64,000 nucleotides of DNA from Prorocentrum cordatum (taxonomy: Eukaryota > Sar > Dinophyceae > Prorocentrales > Prorocentraceae). The notes beneath the pieces were generated by a model. That model was not told the origin of the DNA. It did not search any database and saw only the letters and a program-made list of their open reading frames with translations. Location: NCBI GenBank assembly GCA_963575745.1, contig CAUYUJ010015684.1:110001-174000 (forward strand). The letters run 5' to 3'. Position numbers and translations under genes: made by a program. Position 1 is the stretch's first letter, and every line of letters starts with the position of its first letter. Below, in pieces: positions 51,173 to 61,955 of this stretch.

Positions 51173-51379
51173 GCGACGACGACGACGGCGAAGACGACGA
51201 CCAGGATGATGACGACGACCAGGACGAACACGAGGACGAGGACGAGGACGACGACGACGATGACGACGACGACAGGGACGACGACGACAACGACAACGAC
51301 GACGACAAGGCGACAACGACGAGGACGAAGACGAGGACGACGACGTCGAGGACGAAGACGACGAAAACGACGACGACGA

Positions 51380-51413
<34 letters not shown>

Positions 51414-51642
51414 AGCGGCCTGAGAAAATGCCTGGAGGTCCCCGGAGGCCTAGGGAGGTCTCCGGGGACCTCTGGAGGCGTCAGGAGGCCATCCGGGGCC
51501 CTCGGACACGACGACGACAACGACGACGACTGCAAAAACGGGAACGACGACGACGACGACGACGATGACGACGACGACGGCGACGACGACGACCAGGACG
51601 ACGACGACGACGACCAGGACGAAGACGAACACGACGACGACA

Positions 51643-51721
<79 letters not shown>

Positions 51722-51725
51722 CCGC
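51010..51725. repeat. GAC arrays around a duplicated 100-bp block, copy 2
   Basis: (gac)n at 51,020-51,415 and 51,505-51,720, with the block cctgagaaaatgcctgg to ggggccctcggacacg between them. Confidence 0.9.
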
Positions 51726-52530
51726 CGCTGAAGGTCTCTGGGGGTCTCTAGAAGCGTAAGAAGGTGTCCCGAAATCCTTTGGAAGCGTCTGGAGGCCCTT
51801 CAAGGCCATGGGCGACGGTTCGTGACGATTCGTGACGGCGCCGCGGGGGCGAGGCTCGCTCCCCAAGGCGGGCCGCGGGCGCGGTCGGCGGGCCGCGGCC
51901 CTCGCGCGCGCGCGCCGCCCCGCGGGCCGAACCGCCCTGCGGCCCCGCGCCCGACGCCGAAGCCCCAGGACACGACGCCACGGGACGAGCCAGCCCTCAC
52001 CTCCCCCCCCCTCGGGCCGCACGGCCTGGCGCCGCGCCCCGCCGCCACCCTGCCACCTCCACCGCCGAGGGCAGCCAGCCTCGCAGGCCGCCTGCACCCC
52101 CCCCGAGCCGCCTCCGCCGCCAAGGGCAACCCGCCTCTCAGGTCGCCCCCTGCAGCTCCACGCCCCCCCCTCCTGCGGCCGCCCTGCCTGGCCTGGCCGC
52201 CTTGCGCCCGGCGCGCCCGCCGCGCCGCGGCCCGGGCACCCCGCCCCCCTCGGCGCAAGGCCCTGCCCTCCTCGGCGACCCCGCCTCCTCGGCTCGGCCT
52301 CCTGCTTCGCCCCTGGCCACCTCCACCGGCGCCCCCCCTCGCTGGTCTGCCGAGCGCCGGGAGGCACCCCTCGCCCACTCCGCGCGCCTCGGTCGCCGCC
52401 TGGAGCACGCCGCCGCGGGCGGCCACTCTCCGCCTCGGGCCTGCTGCCGCAGGGCCGCAGAGGCCCCATCGAGGCAGTCGCACACTGCAGGCCCCCTTCG
52501 ACGGGAGCGGGCGGGGTCGCTTCCTCTGCC
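51726..52530. other. GC-rich sequence downstream of LINE-B
   Basis: Very GC-rich and open in all three minus frames (Gly/Ala/Arg-rich). It may include the LINE-B three-prime end, but no motif could be placed. Confidence 0.35.
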
Positions 52531-52849
52531 TCCTCAGCTGCTCCTTGGAGCCTGTTTCCTTATCCTTCTCCTCTGCGCTCCTCGAGCATGAACTCCTTCC
52601 GCATCTTCTTGGCCTCCAGGTGGCCGGGCGCCTGAAGCCCCGGACCCCCTGCACGCCCGCCCTCGCCCTCCCTGCTCGCCAGCTGACTCGCCCAGGTGCT
52701 GGCCCATCCACCTGATGATGGTCATAAACTCCTCGCCTCGTGGCCCCTCGCCCTCTGCCTCACTGTCTCTCCGCTGGCTGGTCTCAGTCCCCTCTGCCTT
52801 CTCTGCCTCCTCGATGGCCAGGCTCAGGTCAGCAGGCATCTCCTCTCCT

Positions 52850-53520
52850 CCAACTCGATCCTCGCATTGTTCGGCACCCCCTCTGCATCGGGAAACTGCG
52901 CCTGCCACCGCGCCGACGCTGGCCCACCCGCCTCGCCGTCTGCTTCGCCGGGGAGCGGGGGCCTTCGGCCGCCAGCCCGCGCTCCGGCCAGCGACCCCAC
53001 GCGGCCGCGCCCTCCTTTGGCGTGCCAGTCAGCTTCCCCACCCCACCTCTCGGTCTCCGTCACGCGCTCGGACTTGGACCTGCGCGAAGTCACCTTCGTC
53101 GCCCGCGCCTCATCTTGGCCGCCGAGCTGGCCCCCGCCACCTCCGCCAGAGGCGCCTCCTCGCCGACCCTTCTGCCAGCGCCTTGCCGACGTCCGACGGC
53201 CGTCGGATCGAGCCCGCGCAGTCGCCAAGCGCTCCCAGCAGCGCCACCGAGCAGCTCATGAGGAAGTGGAACGCGCAGTCATCGCCGCCGCCTCTCCGGC
53301 TGCAGCAGCCCCGGCGCCAGCGGGACCGCGCCGCGCACTGCCCCCAGCACCTGGCCCCCATGGTCGCTCTTTACGATGGCCCAGCCTGCCCCCCGAAGGA
53401 ACTCCTCCGCTGGGTCGGATGCCGACCCGCCCGCGAAGAACCCCATTTCACCTCCCCCGAGCGCGGGGGCACCCAGCCCTGCGTCACCTCTGGCCATAGG
53501 CCCCTGGCGAGCCTCCCCCT
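52850..53520 (-). pseudogene. LINE-B RNase H segment
   Basis: Three minus frames carry consecutive RNase H pieces: FLRGAGWAIVKSDHGGQVLG (about 53,395-53,335; first strands, where an Asp-x-Ser would precede), then GDCAGSIRRPSDVGKAL near 53,230 (equivalent to the D-C-x-G strand), then ARATKVTSRRSKSERVTETE near 53,105 and ADWHAKG (the K-V-x-S-H loop with Arg for His). Each piece is in a different frame, so at least two indels have accumulated. Confidence 0.6.
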
Positions 53521-53559
53521 AGCCCCCCCTCCTTGCTCTAGCTATTTGTGTTTTGTGTT

Positions 53560-53560
53560 G

Positions 53561-53625
<65 letters not shown>

Positions 53626-53697
53626 TTATCTCTTTGCTTGTTTATCTCTCTCTCTCTCTCTCTTGTTATATCTCTCTCGTTATAGTTATATGTGTAC

Positions 53698-53745
<48 letters not shown>

Positions 53746-53786
53746 CACCATACAAAAACCCCTCTCTGTCCCTCTCTCTCTCTCTA

Positions 53787-53836
<50 letters not shown>

Positions 53837-53860
53837 CCAACCGCTGGCCCCACCATCGTG
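53560..53860. repeat. CT and AT dinucleotide arrays
   Basis: (ct)n at 53,562-53,620, 53,647-53,665 and 53,775-53,835; (at)n at 53,695-53,745. It splits LINE-B between connection and RNase H. Confidence 0.95.
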
Positions 53861-54048
53861 GGGCACACGTCTCTCCTGAAGGTCAACGCGTCGCAGCCGA
53901 AGTGGCGGTGCCACAGCGCCCCCTCTGCCTCCTGCACCACTAGCAGCTGTTCGTCGACGCCAGTCCTCGGTCGAAGAGCCTCGCCTGCGCCCGCGCAGAT
54001 CCTCTCGCGGCGCACCTCTGCGCCCTCTTTAGCAAGTGATATTCTCAA

Positions 54049-54318
54049 GGGCGCGGCTGCTAGAAATGGGCCTGGAAACGCAGCCAAGCCAGATCGGTTT
54101 TGGATTTCCCAAAATGCAACAGAAACTCAACCACTCCCGGAAGGGGGTTGGGAAAATGACATGCGGCACCCCCTTTTTTGCCAAAATGCGCGCTTTTAAA
54201 AAAAATACGGTTTCGTCGGTTCGGCTGGAAAGACATCCCGCGAATAATGGCCCACAGCACCCCCGCTCCAAAATGGCCCATTTTGGCGGCGCATTTTTTG
54301 CAACCGCGCCCGAAAGAA
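54049..54318. mobile_element. Possible inverted-repeat insertion in LINE-B
   Basis: Left end gggcgcggctgc is inverse to gcaaccgcgccc at the right. The enclosed AT-richer DNA (tttttgccaaaatgcgc, ccattttggcggcgcat) differs from LINE-B on both sides and contains small hairpins. No target duplication seen. Confidence 0.4.
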
Positions 54319-54329
54319 CATAGTTCCTG

Positions 54330-55905
54330 GCCCTTGCGATTGGATGCCCCACGTCTCGGTCTCGCCCTCCGCCGCGAGCTCCTCGAAGTGCCTCCGGCGA
54401 GTGGGCCGCCCCACGCAGATCGCTTGCACGAGCCGGGCAGCGCTCGGACATCCCCCACCCACCTCGCCGCCCTAGCGGCCGGGTCGGCGATCGGGCCGAA
54501 GCGCAGCCACCTCGCGTCGAGAACCTCCCCCGTCGGCATCTGCAGCCCGAACGCCGACGGCATCGAAATCCCCGCTCAAGCCACGTTGAGCCCCAGCGCG
54601 CCCGCCGTGCTGACTGCGCCCGCCCGCGGCCCCTCCCCCGCTGAGCAGCCTCTCTGCCTCCTTCCAGCAGCTCTCCACCGCGCCCCTGAGGGGCGCCCCT
54701 GTTGGCTCTACCGCGCACGTCGCCCAAGCCCGAGCGCCCTCAGCGGCCGCCAGGACTCCTGGGCCCCGCTGGCCTCCCCAGCGCGTCGCTCGAAGCCGAA
54801 GACGCGCCACCGCCCCTCTCGGCAGCCTGCCCTCGGCCTTCGTTACTTGGACGTGGAGCTGGCGCAGCTTGCCCCCGCCACTGTACCCCCGACCGGGTCG
54901 CGGTCGCCGTCGGACTGCTCCTCTGCGGGCGGCCGCTCGTCTCGGCCCCCGCCGCTCTGGGCACCTGCGCCCGCCTTGCCGCCTTCGCCGAACTCGCCAT
55001 CCTCGCGCCCCGCTCTCCTGTCCCCCCCCACCTTCCGTCGTTCGCGTCGCAGCCGAGATTCCACGCCCCCGCCGCCCTCTCGGGCGCGATGCCCGACTCC
55101 GCGAACGCGAGCTTCAAGATTCTGGCTGTCTCATCGTTTCCTGCCATGAACCTGGCCTTGCGCCGCGCCACCACCAGGCCCTTCGCCTCGAGCAGGCCCA
55201 CCAGCCCCAGCATCGCCCAGGGGGTCTGCTGACTTGCCCCGCCCGGCCTGCCGCCTGCACCGGCGCGTCGTCCACCACGTTCTGGCACATCACCGGCAGG
55301 CGCTCCCTGGCCAGCAAGCTCAGCGCGCCGCGCACGATTATCTTCACCAGCCCCGCGGCGCTGGAACAGCCTCCCGCCGACGCCCCCCTTCACCCTGCTC
55401 GTCACTGACCGCGTCGCCCCACTTCGCCCTCCGGGAGAAGGGCATCAGCACCGCCCCCCGCTGGAGCGCTGGGGCGAGACGTGCTCGTGGAACTTCGCCA
55501 AATCCACGATGCCTGCCCCGCGCGAGAATCCCGCCTTCCTCGCGGCACTCCGCTGGGTTGGACATCTCTCCTGCCACGTCGCACGGCGTCGACGCCACGC
55601 CCCAGAAGCGCCCCCAATCGGCGAGCGTCGCCTCCCACTCCGCCAGAGGCTGCCTGATCGTGCTCCAAAGCCTCTTCGCGAAGGCCAACAGGTGGACGGG
55701 CCTCAGCCCTCCGTCGAGCTTCGGCAGGAACACCGCCACGATGCCCCACAAAGCCATGGGCCGCGCGCCTGCCCCCCACGCGTCGAGGATCACTGCCAGC
55801 CTGTCGCTGTAGCTGGCGGGCAGCTGCTCGAGCTCACTCCGGCGTAGCCCATCCCATCAAAAGCCCATGTTATTCTGGTACCAGTCGAGTACGTCCCTGA
55901 CCTTC
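54330..55905 (-). pseudogene. LINE-B reverse transcriptase and connection
   Basis: Minus-strand motifs, in order: KVRDVLDWYQNNMGF near 55,895-55,850; VAVFLPKLDGGLRPVHLL (55,742-55,690, the PKxDGGxRP finger motif); RLWSTIRQPLAEWEA; GIVDLAKFHEHVS (about 55,515-55,478, motif A with its Asp); then, in another frame, VMCQNVVDDAPVQ (55,290-55,255), in which VVDD stands for the YxDD catalytic box with both Asp kept; then GLVVARRKARFMAG and GAWNLGCDANDGR near 55,060, the LGVD-type turn after the palm. At least two frame changes separate these. It would have synthesised element cDNA. Confidence 0.7.
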
Positions 55906-55929
55906 TGGCCACTCATCGCCCTGAGCCCC

Positions 55930-57100
55930 TGGCCCTAGACACTGCCCCGCGAACGCTGCCCAATTGCTTTCTAGCTTCCCTGGCCCACCGCGGCACCCAC
56001 CCCCGCGGCGCAGACCCCATCGCTGCCGGACCCGTCTGCGGCACTCCTCCGACTCGGGGGCGCCCTCGCAGCCAACGCCCCCCATCCTGAGGTACTGGAA
56101 CGCTGCCGAACTCCCAAGCTCTTGCTCGCTTGACCCACGCCCCCCAGCTTCGGTTCGCATCCTTGGCGCCCACCTCCGCGCCCCTCGCCAGCTGCCCCAG
56201 CGCCGCCTCGATGGCCTCCATCGGCTGGCCCTCGCCCCGGCTTTGCCGGCACCTCAGCAGAACCTCGGCCCCCCCCTCTAGCGGGCCCTCCTCTGGCCAC
56301 GCCGCCGCACCTGCGTCTCCCCACAGGCCCTCCCGCGCCTGTCGCACCGCTCTTCGGCCCCTTGCAACCCTTGCCGCCTGCGCTCCTCATCCTCACCAGC
56401 GCGGCCACTCCCCCTGCCCAGCAATTGGTCTCATCACCCGAGCGTCGCGCGCCACGCCCAGGCGAACCACGCGGAGGCGCGGCGGCCCCTGAGCCCCCCC
56501 GACATTCGTCGCGCCCAGGTCGTGCAGCTCGTGCAAGTAGCCCCCCGCCGCCGAGAGCCACTGCTTGCGCGCCCCCTCGGCGCTCGCCTCATCCTGCCAC
56601 TCGGTCCCCCCATCTGGGGGCCACCTCACTGGCGGGGGCATCTGCGCGTCTATCTCCCACGGCTCGCAGAATAATTGCACCCGCGCCTTGCGCCCCACCC
56701 CCACGAAGGCGAGCGCGGCCGGCCTGCGGGGGCGGCGCGCTAGCCCCGCGACCACTTCCACCTCCATCACCTACGGCACCTGCGCATCTGACACGACCCC
56801 AATCGCCTCCCAGAATCCAGAGCCCCCTCTGGCCTCGGACCTGCCCATCGATCTCCCCCCAGCAGCTGCGCGCCCCCTTCCAAGCCGACGCCGCGCTCGA
56901 GGTGCACCGACGCCACGAACACTTTTACCTGCAGGCCCAGGCCCACCTCCGCCGCGACCCGGCCCCAATGCGGCTCCTATGCTGGAGCGCGCCCGTCTGC
57001 CTGCACCTCTCGTTGTCGCCACGAACGCCGCCGTGCCGCCGCTGGCCCCCAGGGCCCCTCCACCCGATGACTCCGAAACCCTGGCCCTGCAGGATCTCGC
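55930..57100 (-). other. Unassigned GC-rich region upstream of LINE-B RT
   Basis: Minus frames such as FCEPWEIDAQMPPPVRWPPD near 56,680 resemble the Pro-rich linker before the reverse transcriptase in dinoflagellate LINEs, so LINE-B may extend to about 56.8 kb. Not enough to assign endonuclease motifs. Confidence 0.3.
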
Positions 57101-57114
57101 ATGATCCGGCGCCC

Positions 57115-57640
57115 TGGCCGAACCCCGTTTGCAGTTGCGGCGGCACGCGGGCGCAACCATTGGGGCCTTGGGCGCCGCCCCCCACGGGGCCGCGACACGC
57201 GGGGGGGTCTGCCAAAGCGAGGGGGGCAGCGGCATGCGAGCGCAGTCACTAGGTCCTCAGGTGGAGCCCCCCACGGGACCGCGAAACGTCTGAGGAGCGC
57301 GCCAGCATGAAGGGGCGGCGGCATGCGGGCGCAGCCATTGGCGCCTTAGGCGCAGCCTCCTCATGGGGCCACGAGATGCGCGAGGCGCGAGGGGCGCGCC
57401 AACATGAACGGGGCGGCGGCCCGCGGGCGAAGGCGCCTGGGCCCTAGGAGGAGCCCTCCACGGGGCCACGAAGCGTAAGTAGCGCGCCAACAAGAAAGGG
57501 GGCGGGGGCATGCGGGCGCAGCAATTGGGGCGTCAGGTGGAGCCCCCCATAAGGGGCCACGAAACGAGCGAGGGGTGTGCCAAAAATGAAGGGGCGGCGG
57601 CATGCGGGCGCAGCCACTGGGGCCGGTCCGGCCTGCGCCC
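57115..57640. repeat. Tandem repeat, about 91-bp unit, six copies
   Basis: The block gcatgcgggcgcagccattg or a variant recurs at about 57,143, 57,232, 57,321, 57,420, 57,508 and 57,600. Each unit also has gagccccccacggggccacg and gcgcgccaacatgaagggg-type segments. Divergence between units is about 10-20% by eye. Confidence 0.85.
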
Positions 57641-57849
57641 AGCGCGAAGGCGACCCCGAACGGGCTCCATCTCGATGTCCACGACTGCCGAAGACTGGTG
57701 AATCGCCAACAGGGGGGGACGACCCATGGCGTCGCACGATGCAGCCCCAGTCGGTCGCTTCGGCGTCTCGAAGGGCCCGCCACGCTGGAAAGCCGCGACC
57801 CATCTCTCTTTATCGGCGCACTGCCATCTCCGTCTGCGGCCCCTTGTGG

Positions 57850-58960
57850 CGGCTGCGCCGTCGCGCCAGCCACCGCTTCAACTCGCTCCTGCCTCGGGGA
57901 GCTCGCAGCCTCTGTCGCAGCGCACGCACTGGCCGAGCTGCGAGCCGCCGACGCCGCACTGGGCGTCGGCATTTGAACCCGCATTTGGGCAAGCCTGGTG
58001 GCTCCCATCGCCGGGGCCTGCGCCCTAGCCGAGCCAAACTCCCCGCTGATCTGCCGCCGCTACCCGTGGCCATGCTGCCAGACATGGCCCTGTACATACT
58101 CTGCATCATGCACTGCATCTGCACAAAATCATGCTGCAATGGCTGCGTCGACATCTCAACCATCCGGCTGACTGCCTCCTTCGACAGCGTTGATGGTCTC
58201 TGTGAAGCCGATGCGCTCCCAGTTGCTGGTGCCCTCGGCGAGCGGGAGGCAGGCTGCCCTGAAGGAACACCAGCAGTAGAGAGCGGTTGCTGCGTATATC
58301 CATCGTGTTCCATAGCCGCCTGTTCTGTTCTGCCTCCACTGCTTCTCGACGCTGCTTTTCCTCGGCATGGATCGCCGCGCCCATGAACTTGAGCTCATCT
58401 TTGCTCCTCATGGGCACCCGCAAGTGGTCCTGCGAGATCCTCAGTTCCGCGTACTTATTGTCGGTGGGCCGCTGAGCACCGTCTGCTTTTTGCTGAAAAT
58501 GTTCGATCATCTTGTTGCTCCGGACGGTGGCGGCATCCACCCATGTACACTGCTCTAACACTTTTCCGCGATGAGCATCCTGCGGTACATTCCACTGAAT
58601 TTCACCGCGCTGGTCGTGTCCTCGCCCATTGCCCACTGCAACTTGTATTGCTGCTGCGCCAGGGCAAATGTGCTCGTCACCGTTTTGTAATACTCGTCCT
58701 TTTCCTCGCTGGTGGTTCCGGGCTTCAATGGCTAGCACGCCTTGCTCTGCAAAGCTTCGCAAGGTGTGGCCATCCGAACCAAGGGCGACCCGCCGTCGAG
58801 GGGAACCACCAACGCGTCGTCATGTTCCTTCCACGGTGCTGTCCACCCACGCGGACCGCGCGGTTCGATATCCCTCTTCGGCGGGCGCTCCCCGCGCGCG
58901 CTTGTGGCACGGGCGCGAGCCGTCGCGGCTGGAAGCGAGGCGTCCGACTGTCTCCAATGC
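57850..58960 (-). pseudogene. Unknown charged, helical protein relic
   Basis: Three successive minus frames give one protein-like product without repeats. First, up to about 58,555: WKEHDDALVVPLDGGSP, then SEEKDEYYKTVTSTFALAQQ and MGEDTTSAVKFSGMYRRML (one in-frame TAG at about 58,733). Then, after a shift: WVDAATVRSNKMIEHFQQKA, DNKYAELRISQDHLRVPMRS and KDELKFMGAAIHAEEKQRRE. Then, after a shift near 58,310: SKEAVSRMVEMSTQPL and HDFVQMQCMMQSMYRAM. The product is rich in Glu, Lys, Gln and Met, suggesting long helices. No family recognised. It could be a retroposed host gene, a retroelement ORF1 or a gene with tiny introns; the shifts at irregular places favour decay. Confidence 0.4.
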
Positions 58961-59340
58961 TGTCTGCACCTTCCAGTGGGTTTGCCCCTGCCCGTCGCTC
59001 TCGCCACGGATACACTTCCAAGTCATGACTGCTGTCGCGGTTTGGGTCCCATGTTGACCCCATGCTGACATTGTCCGCGGCGGTCTCTGAACACTGGGAT
59101 TTGTACTCAACCCCTCCTGCGCCCGAGCGAGGCGTAGGAGAATCCGACACCACGAGCGGCGCGCTCGGCAGCGCGTGTGCCACCCTGGTTCTGTGGAACG
59201 GATGTAAAGAATATCTGGTAGAAATTGCGGACAGGGAGTTGCGAACCCATGACATGCAAAGAGCAAGGCAAGTTTGCTTGCCCCCTGTGTCCATAGGAAA
59301 CATAGGAAACGTGTTTCGGCCGTACGCCTGACTGGGGACC
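58961..59340. other. Unassigned sequence
   Basis: Mixed composition. The minus frame may continue the relic at 57,850-58,960 for a short way; nothing else recognised. Confidence 0.35.
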
Positions 59341-59405
59341 CTCCTCCTACTACTCCTCCTCCTTCTCCTCCACCACCTCCTCCTCCTCCTCCTCCTCCTC
59401 CTCGG
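59341..59405. repeat. CTC array
   Basis: (ctc)n with act and cac variants. Confidence 0.9.
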
Positions 59406-59604
59406 GGTCCCTCCGGCGCACGCCGCCGCACGAAGCGAGGTCGTCCTTGCACCCCTACGATTGGGCCGGGCCGGAATTGCCCCCCGACGAGACGCACAAG
59501 GACACACTAGTACCATGTGTCCTTCTCGGAGGCGTGCGTCCGACCTGAACATGTAGTAGAGGCATCTTGGTCGACAAGCCCAAGTGCGATGACAATCTCA
59601 GGGA

Positions 59605-59650
59605 TGCGCCCTCAGAAACTGAGGGAGTCCTTGAGATCGGCATCGACGCT
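59605..59650 (+). repeat. Short dispersed repeat shared with 36,597-36,640
   Basis: ccctcagaaactgaggg followed by gatcggcatcga in both places. Confidence 0.55.
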
Positions 59651-59664
59651 GCGTCGAGCGTCCC

Positions 59665-59760
59665 TCGACTTTAGTCGAAATTGAGTCGAACTTGAGTCGG
59701 ACTCGAGTCGAGATATAGTAGGCCTGAAGTCGAACCAGAGTCGAACCAGAGTCGAGCAGA
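59665..59760. repeat. Degenerate gagtcgaac repeat
   Basis: gagtcgaacttgagtcgg, gagtcgaaccagagtcgaac and related 11-12-base units. Confidence 0.7.
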
Positions 59761-60204
59761 TCCGTCAGCCGTCAGGTGGGCCCCAAGAATGTCCACAAGG
59801 CGAGAGTCTAGCAGGTCGGCCGAAGGAGAGGCCTCGCGGCCTGGGAGACGATGAGAAACGAATGAGGAGGACGAGCGTTTTCCTGCCGCCTTTCCAGCAG
59901 AGTACATGAGGGCGAATTGCCCACATGCTAGCAATCACAACCATACCCAAGATCAAAGTGCTCGTGCTGAAGTGCTTCTATAATGCCACCTTGCTTGGCG
60001 ATCGGCCTTCGCCTTCACCAGCTGTAGCTCAGTTTCGCGACGAGTGCTCAGCGGCCAATGCCGAGTGCATCATGAAGATCAAAGGGGCCCAGCCGCCACT
60101 TGTCTCGATGCGTCCGGCATCGCGCGCAGGAGCGATGCCGTGCACCACCTGGAAGCGAACTCGGGTCTAGACACAAAATCCCGCCAGCCGTGTTTTAGAG
60201 GCGT
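59761..60204. other. Unassigned sequence
   Basis: Plus frame at 59,925-60,170 has mixed composition (81 codons), but no family or context supports a gene. Confidence 0.35.
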
Positions 60205-60345
60205 TTCCTCTTCCATCTTCCATCTTGGGATATGACGTCTCACCCAGACCTTTATTACACGGCATGCTCCTCCACATCCCTGGTGAGGGCAGCTCGTCTG
60301 GGCATCGTTTCTGGATGGGCTGGTGGGGTTACGCGAAGCGTCTAG
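60205..60345 (+). repeat. Dispersed repeat family R6, copy 3
   Basis: The longest copy: cttgggatat, gcatgctcc, gcatcgtttctggatgggct, ggtggggttacgcgaagcg, in the order shared with 11,385 and 20,330. Confidence 0.6.
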
Positions 60346-61010
60346 AAGTGTATGGTAAATGCACGGCCAAACGATAAGGCCGCTCCTGAGCAGGCTCTTC
60401 ACAGCAAGCGCCACCAGCGGCCTCCGAGCCTTGGTGCAGAAACCCTGAGGCGTTGGGAACCTGCGCAGCGCAGCGCAGGGCAGTAGGCCACAGCGATTCC
60501 GAGCGCAGTGCAGAGCCTTCGGGTCCGATCCCAACTGAGCGACGAAAAGAAGCGGATCTCACGCGAGATTTCGCGGGCCGCCAGCGCGGCACGCTGCATC
60601 CACAACGAGGGCGCTCCCGCGCGACCTCATGCAGGTAGGTTACGCGAGAATGTCCGCGAAGTCGGCCCCGTTCTCCTGCGTCGCTCCACTGGCCAATGCA
60701 GAAGGACAGGGGCCGCTTGGGGATGGCCCGAGGGTGGATCAAGCGAGCGCCTGCTCGGCCCCCGCTCCACGGGCAGCTGGCCCGCCCCACCTAAACGCCA
60801 GCGGGCGCCGCGGTAGACGCCCTGCTCAACTGGGCCCTCTCCTGTGCCTCCTCTGGGCCGCGGGAGGCTGGTGGCAGCGCTGGCCAAGGAACCGCTCGAT
60901 GACAAGTCGTCCGCTGAGGGGGTCGCTCGTTCCTTCGCCAACGCCACACCGCCGTACCCAGCGGTCGGTGGATGCGGACACATTTCAGCCCCAGGTGCCC
61001 CGATTATATA
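60346..61010. other. Unassigned sequence
   Basis: Minus frames of 100-150 codons with mixed composition (for example AREISREIRFFSSLSWD near 60,560) may be a further retroelement relic, but no diagnostic motif was found. Confidence 0.3.
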
Positions 61011-61016
61011 TATACC

Positions 61017-61070
<54 letters not shown>

Positions 61071-61320
61071 AGTGGCACGTGTGTATGTATATATATATAC
61101 AGATACACGTGTGTGCCCAGGCTCATACCAAAAAAGTGAAAGGGCGTTTGAAGCAGGACGAGGCTCCAAGAGGCCCCAGGATTGTGAGTGTTGTGTGGGT
61201 GTGTGTGTGTGTGATGTGTGCTGTGTTGTGCGTGTTTTCTGTGGGTTGTATGTGTTGTATGTGTTATGGTTGTCTAGCGTGTGATGTGTTGGGTGTGATG
61301 TGTGTCTCTGTGTGTGCATG
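61010..61320. repeat. ATAC, AT and GT runs
   Basis: (tacata)n and (at)n at 61,010-61,070 and 61,087-61,110, (gt)n-rich DNA at 61,190-61,320. Confidence 0.85.
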
Positions 61321-61545
61321 CAGTTCTGAGGCCCCAGGAGGCCCCAGGAGACCCCAGGAGGCTCCAGGAGGCCCCCAGGAGGCTCCAGGAGGCCGCAGGA
61401 GGCCCCAGGAGGCCCCAGGAGGTTCCAGGAGACCCCCAGGAGGCCCCGAGGCGGGATCTAGGGTACCAGAAGGCACAGAAAGCCCCAGGAGGCCCCAGGA
61501 GGTTCCAGCAGTCCCCCAGGAGGCTCCGAGGCGGGGTCTGGGGTA
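61321..61545. repeat. Minisatellite (ccccaggaggc)n
   Basis: Tandem ccccaggagg and ctccaggagg units of 10-12 bases; a longer duplication (gaggcggg(a/g)tctggggtac) is embedded at about 61,449 and 61,530. Confidence 0.85.
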
Positions 61546-61838
61546 CCAGAAGGTACGTCGGGGCTCGATGTTTGGGGGGATGTCTCAGGCGTCACCGCCA
61601 TTCTCTGAGAATCGGGGCCAAAATCATTGGAATTACCATGTGTTTTTGAAGGTTTTATGTTAAAATGTTGAAATTCCCATGTGTTTGTGGACCCTGACGT
61701 CACGATCTGTGTGAGGGGTGCCACCGATGTTCAGAATTTCGAGGATATCCCTTGCGAAACGGCCAGACAAATCGCGAACGACGCGGCGCGTACGCATTAA
61801 TCGCCTCTGAGCTCTACTCCCTCGGAGAGGTGCGTCTG

Positions 61839-61872
<34 letters not shown>

Positions 61873-61955
61873 TAAATACATATACGTATACACATATATC
61901 CATAACCTCCGCCTGCTGAGGTCCCCGAAGATCGATCCCCCAGTCGGCGGTAGTA
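61546..61955. other. Unassigned sequence with AT run
   Basis: (at)n at 61,838-61,870. An internal repeat, ccatgtgtttttgaagg/cccatgtgtttgtgg, flanks 61,640-61,680. No gene. Confidence 0.5.

Larger units (their letters stand above)
52530..55930 (-). mobile_element. LINE-B: degraded non-LTR retrotransposon
   Basis: Minus-strand segments in several frames give reverse transcriptase, post-RT connection and RNase H in the correct order from 55.9 to 52.8 kb. A CT/AT microsatellite block (53,560-53,860) and a possible inverted-repeat insertion (54,049-54,318) interrupt it. No endonuclease or ORF1 was identified upstream; a 91-bp tandem array occupies that position. Borders are approximate. Confidence 0.7.

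Noticed and set aside
53553-54199. Ser/Leu-rich frames through CT arrays
   Set aside because: Dinucleotide repeats; the underlying sequence is LINE-B on the other strand.
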